In this document: in pieces, positions 7,556 to 12,859 of the stretch
How positions within the stretch are numbered: the first letter of the stretch is position 1
Layout: every line of letters begins with the position of its first letter
Assembly (NCBI GenBank): GCA_038248655.1
Contig: JBBRXG010000051.1
Location: 1-20,992 of the forward strand
Origin: DATBLE01 sp038248655
GTDB lineage: Bacteria; Actinomycetota; Thermoleophilia; Gaiellales; Gaiellaceae
DNA: 20,992 nt
Direction of reading: 5' to 3'
The notes under the pieces: model-generated
The model's input: only the letters and a program-made list of their open reading frames with translations
What the model was told of the DNA's origin: nothing
Databases searched by the model: none
Translations under genes and position numbers: made by a program

Positions 7556-7561
7556 TAGACT
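7556..7561 (+). promoter_or_regulatory. -10 box ahead of glutamate dehydrogenase
   Basis: TAGACT fits the TANNNT consensus and lies 37 nt before the chosen GTG at 7599. A short 5' leader with a Shine-Dalgarno sequence lies between. The -35 region is poorly defined. Confidence 0.45.
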
Positions 7562-7585
7562 CTGTCCGTAGCGGGGACTTCCACC

Positions 7586-7591
7586 AAGGAG
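7586..7591 (+). promoter_or_regulatory. Ribosome-binding site that decides the gdhA start
   Basis: AAGGAG lies 7 nt before the GTG at 7599. It is only one base from the upstream in-frame GTG at 7593, which is too close to use. This favours the start at 7599. Confidence 0.6.
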
Positions 7592-7598
7592 AGTGACC

Positions 7599-8873
7599 GT
7601 GAGCTCAGCGCAAGAGACCGTCTCTCATCTGCGAGAGAACCCGTACGAGATCGCGCGGAACCAGCTTCGTCTGGTCGCCAATGCTTTCAGCATCGACGAG
7701 AACCTCGTCCGCGTCCTGTCCGGCTGCAAGAAGGCCGTCACCGTTTCGATTCCGGTGACGATGGACGACGGCACGATCGAGGTCTTCGAGGGCTACCGGG
7801 TCACGCACAACATCGCACGAGGCCCGTCGAAGGGCGGGATCCGCTACCACCCCGACGTCACGCTCGACGAGGTGAAGGCGTTGTCGATCTGGATGACCTG
7901 GAAGTGCGCCCTGATGGGGATCCCGTTCGGCGGCGCAAAGGGCGGAGTCAAGTGCAATCCGAAGAAGCTCTCCCTTCGCGAGCTGGAAGGGATGACCCGC
8001 CGGTACACGACCGAGATCATCAACGAGATCGGTCCGGAAAAGGACATCCCGGCGCCGGACGTCGGCACCAGCCCGCGCGAGATGGCGTGGATCTTCGACA
8101 CCTACTCGATGAACAAGGGGCACAGCGTGCTCGGCGTCGTCACCGGGAAGCCGCTGACCGTCGGCGGCTCGCTCGGCCGGCTCGAGGCGACCGCCCATGG
8201 AGGCCTGTACTGCACGCTCGAGGCGATCGACAAGCTCGGCCTCGACGTCTCCGACCTGCGGGTCGTCGTGCAGGGCTTCGGCAACGTCGGCAGCTACTAC
8301 GCCCTGTTCATGCAGCAGGAGGGCGCGACGGTGATCGCCGTCTCCGACTCCCAGGGCGGCGCCTACAACCCGAACGGGATCGACATCCCCTCGGCGATCG
8401 CGCACAAGCAGGAGCGCGGAACGCTCGAGGGCCTGGCCGACGTGGAGCGGATCACGAACGAGGAGCTGCTCCTCCTCGACTGCGACATCCTCGCTCCCTG
8501 CGGTCTCGAGCAGGTGATCACCGAGGAGAACGCCTCGAGGATCAAGGCGAGGGTCATCTGCGAGGGGGCGAACGGCCCGACCACGCCCGCAGCCGACGAG
8601 ATCCTCGAGGACAAGGGCGTGCTCGTCCTGCCCGACGTGCTGGCGAACGCAGGCGGCGTCGTCGTCTCGTACTTCGAGTGGGTGCAGGGCCTCCAGGAGT
8701 ACTTCTGGAAGGAAGAGGAGGTCAACGCCAAGCTGAAGGAGATCGTCGACAAGGCGTTCGACGAGACGTGGCACGTCCACGAGAGTCGTGACGTGAGCAT
8801 GCGGCTCGCCGCCTACGGCCTGGCCGTCCAGCGCGTCGCGGAGGCGACGACCACCAGGGGGCTCTACCCATAA
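7599..8873 (+). CDS. gdhA: Glutamate dehydrogenase (Glu/Leu/Phe/Val family)
   Basis: This 424-residue enzyme interconverts glutamate and 2-oxoglutarate plus ammonium with NAD(P). The N-terminal domain has GYRVTHNIARGPSKGGIRYHP, then the PFGGAKGGV motif holding the catalytic lysine, and DIPAPDVGT. The C-terminal Rossmann domain carries the nucleotide loop GFGNVGS and ends with the DVLANAGGVVVSYFEW block. Length and motifs match the short hexameric class. The start at 7599 is chosen from the Shine-Dalgarno spacing; GTG at 7593 would add only two residues. Coenzyme preference cannot be read confidently. The TAA stop lies within the left arm of a 14-bp inverted repeat that also covers the start of the next gene, so the glutaredoxin and Rex genes are likely co-transcribed with it. 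Confidence 0.95.
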   Translation: MSSAQETVSHLRENPYEIARNQLRLVANAFSIDENLVRVLSGCKKAVTVSIPVTMDDGTIEVFEGYRVTHNIARGPSKGGIRYHPDVTLDEVKALSIWMTWKCALMGIPFGGAKGGVKCNPKKLSLRELEGMTRRYTTEIINEIGPEKDIPAPDVGTSPREMAWIFDTYSMNKGHSVLGVVTGKPLTVGGSLGRLEATAHGGLYCTLEAIDKLGLDVSDLRVVVQGFGNVGSYYALFMQQEGATVIAVSDSQGGAYNPNGIDIPSAIAHKQERGTLEGLADVERITNEELLLLDCDILAPCGLEQVITEENASRIKARVICEGANGPTTPAADEILEDKGVLVLPDVLANAGGVVVSYFEWVQGLQEYFWKEEEVNAKLKEIVDKAFDETWHVHESRDVSMRLAAYGLAVQRVAEATTTRGLYP

Positions 8874-8906
8874 CCGTTCGCGTGACGCTGTTTCACGCGA
8901 ACGGTT
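8872..8906 (+). promoter_or_regulatory. Perfect 14-bp inverted repeat over gdhA stop and glutaredoxin start
   Basis: Left arm AACCGTTCGCGTGA (8872-8885), 7-nt loop, right arm TCACGCGAACGGTT (8893-8906). The left arm begins inside the gdhA TAA stop and contains the GTG start (8882-8884) of the glutaredoxin gene; the right arm covers its codons 4 to 9. A ribosome finishing gdhA would open the stem, so this could couple glutaredoxin synthesis to gdhA translation. It could also terminate part of the transcripts, but no U tract follows. The core GTGA-N7-TCAC resembles a Rex operator, but with one extra spacer base. Confidence 0.65.
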
Positions 8907-9133
8907 GTCATCTCTGTGAGCGTGCCCTGAGCACGCTCACGGCGCTCCGGGCCGAGAACGCGTTCGAGCTCGAGGCGGTTGACATCGGCGGCGACCCCGA
9001 GCTCGAGAACCGCTACAGGGAATGGCTGCCGGTGGTCGAGATCGACGGCGAACGGGCCTTCGTCTACCACCTCGATCGGGCCGCGTTCCTCCGCCGCCTG
9101 GGCGCACAAAGTCGTGGCTCCCGGGGTAGGTGA
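8882..9133 (+). CDS. Glutaredoxin-like thioredoxin-fold protein (DUF836 type)
   Basis: This is an 83-residue small thioredoxin-fold protein. The N-terminal strand TLFH is followed by the redox motif CHLC (C9 and C12), an amphipathic helix, the ELEAVDIGGDPELENRY block and LPVVEIDGE, which contains the cis-proline. This pattern matches the glutaredoxin-2-like DUF836 family (PF05768). Substrate and reductant are unknown; a thiol-disulfide role in the cytoplasm is inferred. The only available start is GTG at 8882, which has no Shine-Dalgarno sequence and lies inside the inverted repeat, consistent with coupling to gdhA. Its stop overlaps the Rex frame as GTGA. Pairing a thiol-redox protein with a NADH-sensing repressor suggests a small redox operon. 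Confidence 0.85.
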   Translation: MTLFHANGCHLCERALSTLTALRAENAFELEAVDIGGDPELENRYREWLPVVEIDGERAFVYHLDRAAFLRRLGAQSRGSRGR

Positions 9134-9819
9134 CGCACGCAACCAAGAGCGCTGGCACAATGCCCGCGGTGTTACAAGGGACGACGCGAGGAGCGGGGGC
9201 GACGGATCGGCTGACAGTTGGAGTCGCGGCGCGGCTCAGCCGGTACCTCCAGGTCCTGACACAGGCGAAGAAGATGGGCAAGGAGCGGATCTCCTCCCAG
9301 GAGATCTCCGACTACACGAACGTCAACGCGACCCAGATCAGGCGCGACCTGTCGGCGTTCGGGAAGTTCGGGAAGCGCGGGGTCGGCTACAACATCGACA
9401 GCCTGCTCGGCGAGATTCGCAAGATCCTCCGCACCCAGGGGCAGCACAACATCGCGCTCGTCGGCGCCGGGCGGCTCGGGCAGGCGATCGCGAGCTCGCC
9501 GATCTTCGCGGAGCACGGGATCAACATCGCCGCCGTCTTCGACCGCGACCCCTCCGTGGTCGGCCGGAGCGCCGGCGGGGTCGAGGTGCAGCCGTACGAC
9601 CACCTGCGGGGCGCAGTGCGCGACAAGAACATCATCGTCGGCGTGCTCGCCGTTCCGGCGACCGCCGCCCAGGGCGTGGCGGACGACCTCGTCGATGCCG
9701 GGGTCCGGATCATCTTCAACTACAGCGAAGGGCTGCTCGACGTCCCCGGCGACGTCCAGGTGCACACCTCCAACCCGGCCGTCGACCTGCTTCACGCCCT
9801 CTACTTCCATTTGGCCTAA
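9130..9819 (+). CDS. rex: Redox-sensing transcriptional repressor Rex
   Basis: Rex represses fermentation, respiration and NAD-metabolism genes until a rising NADH/NAD+ ratio releases it from DNA. The N-terminal winged-helix domain contains ARLSRYLQVL, SSQEISDYTNVNATQIRRDLSAFGKFGKRG in two adjoining blocks, and GYNIDSLL. The C-terminal Rossmann domain has the nucleotide loop GAGRLGQA, FDRDPSVVG, and an IIFNYSEG segment followed by the usual helix for domain swapping. The GTG at 9130 overlaps the glutaredoxin stop by four bases. An ATG at 9160 is an alternative that would shorten the non-conserved N-terminus by ten residues; homology cannot decide. The full form is 229 residues. Confidence 0.95.
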   Translation: MTHATKSAGTMPAVLQGTTRGAGATDRLTVGVAARLSRYLQVLTQAKKMGKERISSQEISDYTNVNATQIRRDLSAFGKFGKRGVGYNIDSLLGEIRKILRTQGQHNIALVGAGRLGQAIASSPIFAEHGINIAAVFDRDPSVVGRSAGGVEVQPYDHLRGAVRDKNIIVGVLAVPATAAQGVADDLVDAGVRIIFNYSEGLLDVPGDVQVHTSNPAVDLLHALYFHLA

Positions 9820-10008
9820 TAGCGCGGGGGAACCCCGGGGTCCCCCCTGGTCCCCCCCCGAGCCCCCTCCTTGCGGGCGGGTCCTCGGATCTCATGGGTG
9901 CGGAGCCGCCGAGTGTTGAGCGGGGCTCCGATGCTGCTCGAGCGGAGGTGAGCCTCCCGCCGGGCGAAGCCCGGCTCCGGCGGCGGATGGTCTTGGCGAG
10001 ACTTCGCC
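9820..10008 (+). terminator. Hairpin-rich intergenic region after rex
   Basis: This 189-nt gap has no gene. It contains a near-perfect GC palindrome at 9826-9847 (one mismatch), then C-rich runs to about 9866. Next come a 7-bp stem (CGGAGCC at 9901-9907, GGCTCCG at 9924-9930) and a 7-bp stem with a GAA loop at 9959-9975. None has a U tract. The first may end the gdhA-glutaredoxin-rex transcript, probably without being a classic intrinsic terminator. Confidence 0.45.
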
Positions 10009-10014
10009 TACAGT
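10009..10014 (+). promoter_or_regulatory. -10 box for a leaderless glycosyltransferase transcript
   Basis: TACAGT (TANNNT) ends 6 nt before the GTG at 10021, the arrangement of a leaderless gene. No Shine-Dalgarno sequence and no clear -35 box are seen. Confidence 0.45.
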
Positions 10015-10020
10015 CGCCCT

Positions 10021-11268
10021 GTGCGCATCCTCCTTTGGCACGGGTACCTGTTGGGCGGTACCGGCTCGAACGTCTACACGCGCTCGATCGCTCGCGAGTG
10101 GGCCCGGGCCGGACACGAGGTCGTGGTCTTCTGCCAGGAGCCCGAGCCCGCGCGGTTCGACCTGGCCGGGGCCGAGGTCGTCCGCCCGTCCGTCGGACCG
10201 CTCCTACCCGTCTTCGTCCTCGACCGGTACGAGGATCTCGAGGCGGTCCTGCTGCAGGACATGCCCTGGGCCGAGCGCGAGCGCTACGTCGCGCGCAATG
10301 CGGAGGCGCTCGCCGAGTACCTCCCGGCCGATCTCGTGTTCGCCAACCACGTGTTGATGGGCGCTCCGGTCGCCGCCGCGACCGGAGCCCGCTTCGCGGT
10401 CAAGGCCCACGGCTCGGAGCTCGAGTACTCGATGCGCGCCGACGCCGGGCTCCAGGCGTGGGGGGCGAGGGCCCTGCGCGGCGCTGCGGCGGTGTTCGTC
10501 GGCTCGGCGCACATCCGCTCGGTGCTCGAGGAGGTGGTCGGCCACGTCGACCGTGTCCACGAGGTGCCCCCCGGAGTCGACGTCGACGAGTTCGCGCCCC
10601 GGCCGCGAGAGGGCGCGCTCGCCTCGCTGCTCGAGGAATGCCGTGCGGACCCGCCGAACCCGGGCAACGCGCAGGAGCGCCTCCCCGACGAGGGAAACGA
10701 GGTCCGGCTCGCCGAGTTCCTCGCCGGCGAGGAGTCGACGGTCCTCTACTTCGGGAAGCTGCTCTACAACAAGGGCGTTCACGTGCTGCTCGAGGCGATG
10801 CACGGGATCGACGCCCGAACGATCGTCGTCGGCTTCGGCGACTACCGGCGCGACCTGGAGCGGATCGCCCCGTCGCGGACGCTCTTCACCGGACCGCTCG
10901 AGCATCGTCACCTCGCGCAACTCCTACCACTCGTCGACGTCGCCGTCGTCCCCTCGATCTTCCCCGAGGCATTCGGGATGGTCGCAGCGGAGGCCGCTGC
11001 CGCCGGCGTGCCGTCTCTCGTTGCCGCCCATTCGGGCCTGCGGGAGATCGCAGCCGGCCTCGAGCGGGCCTACCCGGCCGATCTCCGGCGGCTGGCGAGC
11101 TTCGAGACCGGCGATCCGGTCGACCTCGCCGACAGGCTGCACGAGCTGCTCGCGCTCCCGGCGGAGCGGCGGCGCGAGCTGGGCGAGGCAGCGCGCAGCG
11201 TGGCGGTCGAGGCGTGGTCGTGGGCCGGCGTCGCCGAGCGCCTGCTCGAGCCGTTCCGGGACGAGTGA
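10021..11268 (+). CDS. GT4-family glycosyltransferase
   Basis: This 415-residue GT-B-fold glycosyltransferase has an N-terminal acceptor domain beginning with a GGTGSNVYTRSIA glycine loop. KAHGSELEYS (near residue 140) and VPPGVDVDEF mark the interdomain region. The C-terminal donor domain includes LYFGKLLYNKGVHVLLEAM, then VVPSIFPEAFGMVAAEAAAAG, which holds the EX7E motif typical of retaining GT4 enzymes. The donor sugar and acceptor are not readable; nucleotide-sugar transfer to a lipid, glycan or small molecule is possible. There is no membrane segment, so it is likely cytosolic or peripheral. An insert of about 40 polar residues (about 195-235) separates the domains. A separate promoter is suggested by the upstream -10 box. 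The next gene begins 49 nt downstream. Confidence 0.88.
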   Translation: MRILLWHGYLLGGTGSNVYTRSIAREWARAGHEVVVFCQEPEPARFDLAGAEVVRPSVGPLLPVFVLDRYEDLEAVLLQDMPWAERERYVARNAEALAEYLPADLVFANHVLMGAPVAAATGARFAVKAHGSELEYSMRADAGLQAWGARALRGAAAVFVGSAHIRSVLEEVVGHVDRVHEVPPGVDVDEFAPRPREGALASLLEECRADPPNPGNAQERLPDEGNEVRLAEFLAGEESTVLYFGKLLYNKGVHVLLEAMHGIDARTIVVGFGDYRRDLERIAPSRTLFTGPLEHRHLAQLLPLVDVAVVPSIFPEAFGMVAAEAAAAGVPSLVAAHSGLREIAAGLERAYPADLRRLASFETGDPVDLADRLHELLALPAERRRELGEAARSVAVEAWSWAGVAERLLEPFRDE

Positions 11269-11301
11269 CGCTCGGCCTGGCCTCGGCCCCGTACGGACGC
11301 G

Positions 11302-11307
11302 TACGCT
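11302..11307 (+). promoter_or_regulatory. Possible -10 box before the carboxylate-amine ligase
   Basis: TACGCT lies 10 nt before the ATG at 11318. It fits TANNNT, but no -35 box is visible and no Shine-Dalgarno sequence is present. This is weak evidence for a short-leader or leaderless transcript. Confidence 0.3.
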
Positions 11308-11317
11308 TCCCACTTCA

Positions 11318-12469
11318 ATGGGTGAAGCGCAGACGATCTCCAACGACGAGCTGCTCCGCCGGGCGTACGAGGCGTACGAGCAGGGCACCGATCTGACGGT
11401 CGCGGTCGAGGAGGAGTTCGCGCTCCTCGACCCCGCAACGCTGTCGCTCGTCAACCGCTTCGAGGACGTGAAAGCGTCCGCGGTCGGGACGCCGGTCGAG
11501 GAGAACCTCGTCGGTGAGCTGATCGCCTCCGAGATCGAGGTACGCACCGGCCGCTGCGAGAGCTTTGCCGAGGCGGCCGACCGGATGGGCGACCGGCGGT
11601 GGCAGCTCGCCGAGCTGACGGGCGCGCTCGGGATCACGCTCGGTGCGACCGGAACCCACCCGTGGAGCCGCTGGCAGGACCAGCGGATCATCGACACGCC
11701 GCACTACCGACGGAACGACAAGCTGCTCCGGTATGTGGTCTGGCGGAACAACACCTTCGGCCTCCACGTCCACGTCGGGATCCGGGGCGCCGACCGCGCG
11801 ATCGCCGTGCACGACGCGCTCCGCGTCTTTCTTCCCCACCTGCTCGCGCTCTCGGCCAGCTCACCGCTCGTCGAGGGCGTCGACAGCGGGCTCCACTCCG
11901 CCCGCACCGAGATCTTCACCCGGATGTTTCCGCGCTGCGGCGTCCCCGACGCGTACGGGAGCTGGGCGGAGTTCGAGGCGTACGTCCGCCTGCTCTACCG
12001 CACCGGCTCGATCGACGAGCACACCCAACTCTGGTGGAGCGTCCGGCCGCATCTGGGCTTCCCGACCGTCGAGATCCGGATCTGCGACGCTCAGCCCGAC
12101 CTCGGCGAGTCGCGGGCGCTCGCCGGTTTCGCCTACGCGCTGGTCGCCCGGATCGCACGGGCGGTGGACGAGCGCGAGCCGTTGCCGCAGCCGCCCCCGC
12201 GGATGATCGAGGAGAACATGTGGCGGGCGATTCGCTTCGGTCTGTCGGGCGACCTGCTCGACCCCGGCACGTACGAGGTGCGCCCCGCGCGCGCCGAGCT
12301 CGAGCGCCTCGCGGAGTGGGTCGGCCCGAGCGCAGACGAGCTCGGCGTCCGGCTCGCGATTCCCGGCGCAAACGCCGCCGAGCGTCAGATTGCACGTGTC
12401 GCCGAGGGCTGGGGTCTCGAGGAGATCTACGCGGAGCAGGTTCGGGCCGGCGCGGTCGTCCGTGGCTGA
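11318..12469 (+). CDS. YbdK/GCS2-family carboxylate-amine ligase
   Basis: This 383-residue enzyme belongs to the ATP-grasp-like glutamate-cysteine ligase 2 (YbdK, COG2170) group, which joins a carboxylate to an amine at the expense of ATP. Family landmarks are VAVEEEFALLDP near residue 30, ELIASEIEVRTG, TGTHPWSRWQD, the HVHVGI motif near residue 150, and RPHLGFPTVEIRICDAQP in the C-terminal half. Many members are annotated as weak glutamate-cysteine ligases, but the physiological substrate is unsettled and could be part of a thiol or peptide pathway. The start is ATG at 11318; upstream sequence in the same frame is only the shadow of the glycosyltransferase gene. Its end overlaps the following small gene by 8 nt. 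Confidence 0.9.
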   Translation: MGEAQTISNDELLRRAYEAYEQGTDLTVAVEEEFALLDPATLSLVNRFEDVKASAVGTPVEENLVGELIASEIEVRTGRCESFAEAADRMGDRRWQLAELTGALGITLGATGTHPWSRWQDQRIIDTPHYRRNDKLLRYVVWRNNTFGLHVHVGIRGADRAIAVHDALRVFLPHLLALSASSPLVEGVDSGLHSARTEIFTRMFPRCGVPDAYGSWAEFEAYVRLLYRTGSIDEHTQLWWSVRPHLGFPTVEIRICDAQPDLGESRALAGFAYALVARIARAVDEREPLPQPPPRMIEENMWRAIRFGLSGDLLDPGTYEVRPARAELERLAEWVGPSADELGVRLAIPGANAAERQIARVAEGWGLEEIYAEQVRAGAVVRG

Positions 12470-12764
12470 CGAGGGACCGCCGAGGCCCGACGAGGAGCTC
12501 GTCGCCGAGCTTGAGGCCGAGTTCGAGGCGCTGAAGGTCGCGGACCTGCTCGTCCAGACCGTGTTCGGGCTCTCCTCGCTCGGGTACCGGAGCCTGACCG
12601 AGGAGGCGCGCGACCTCGACCAGGCGCGCCTCGCGATCGAGGCGTTGCGCGCTCTCGTCCCCGCCCTGAAAGGCGAGATCCCCGACCAGACGACGAGCGA
12701 CTTCGAGCAGCTGGTCGCGAACATGCAGCTCGCATACGCGGCGGCGGCGGCCAAGCCCTCCTAG
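12462..12764 (+). CDS. Small DUF1844-like helical protein
   Basis: This is a 100-residue protein. It starts with an acidic, proline-containing N-terminus (about residues 1-15). Predicted helices follow: a hydrophobic VADLLVQTVFGLSSLGYR segment, DLDQARLAIEALRALVPAL, and a C-terminal FEQLVANMQLAYAAAAA helix. The order of a hydrophobic helix, an ARLAIE helix and a terminal helix matches the DUF1844 pattern of short bacterial proteins without a known function. The GTG at 12462 lies inside the ligase gene and overlaps it by 8 nt, so co-translation is likely. An in-frame upstream open stretch is ligase shadow. No catalytic motif is visible. Confidence 0.75.
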   Translation: MADEGPPRPDEELVAELEAEFEALKVADLLVQTVFGLSSLGYRSLTEEARDLDQARLAIEALRALVPALKGEIPDQTTSDFEQLVANMQLAYAAAAAKPS

Positions 12765-12776
12765 CCGGAGGGTGCG

Positions 12777-12804
12777 TTAGGCTCCCGCAGGCTTGTGATA
12801 CAAA
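12777..12804 (+). promoter_or_regulatory. Promoter for hppA
   Basis: TTAGGC at 12777-12782 and TACAAA at 12799-12804 are separated by 16 bp. The stretch around 12793-12806 is unusually AT-rich for this genome. It opens a leader of roughly 45 nt before the GTG at 12860. Confidence 0.45.
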
Positions 12805-12812
12805 ATCGCGCC

Positions 12813-12832
12813 GCGCCGAGCCTGTTCGGCGC
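12813..12832 (+). promoter_or_regulatory. Hairpin in the hppA 5' leader
   Basis: GCGCCGA (12813-12819) pairs with TCGGCGC (12826-12832) around a 6-nt loop. It sits in the hppA leader, upstream of the AAAGGGAG ribosome-binding site (12848-12855), and does not cover that site. A regulatory role is only a possibility. Confidence 0.35.
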
Positions 12833-12859
12833 CGAGCTCGTAACGGGAAAGGGAGCGAC

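Noticed and set aside
4270..7587. Minus-strand open frame of 1105 codons opposite tsaD and the protease
   Set aside because: It is antisense to two genes with intact catalytic motifs, is rich in Arg, Gly and Pro as expected for GC-rich shadow frames, and shows no recognisable domain.
8872..8906. Classic Rho-independent terminator after gdhA
   Set aside because: The stem is perfect but no U tract follows, and the next gene starts inside it. Translational coupling is the better reading.
8979..11396. Plus-strand open frame of 805 codons through the glutaredoxin, rex and glycosyltransferase genes
   Set aside because: It runs out of frame across three well-supported genes and has no domain signature.
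12793..12806. Rex operator in the hppA promoter (TTGTGA half site)
   Set aside because: Only one half site is present; the bases where TCACAA should be read ATCGCG.
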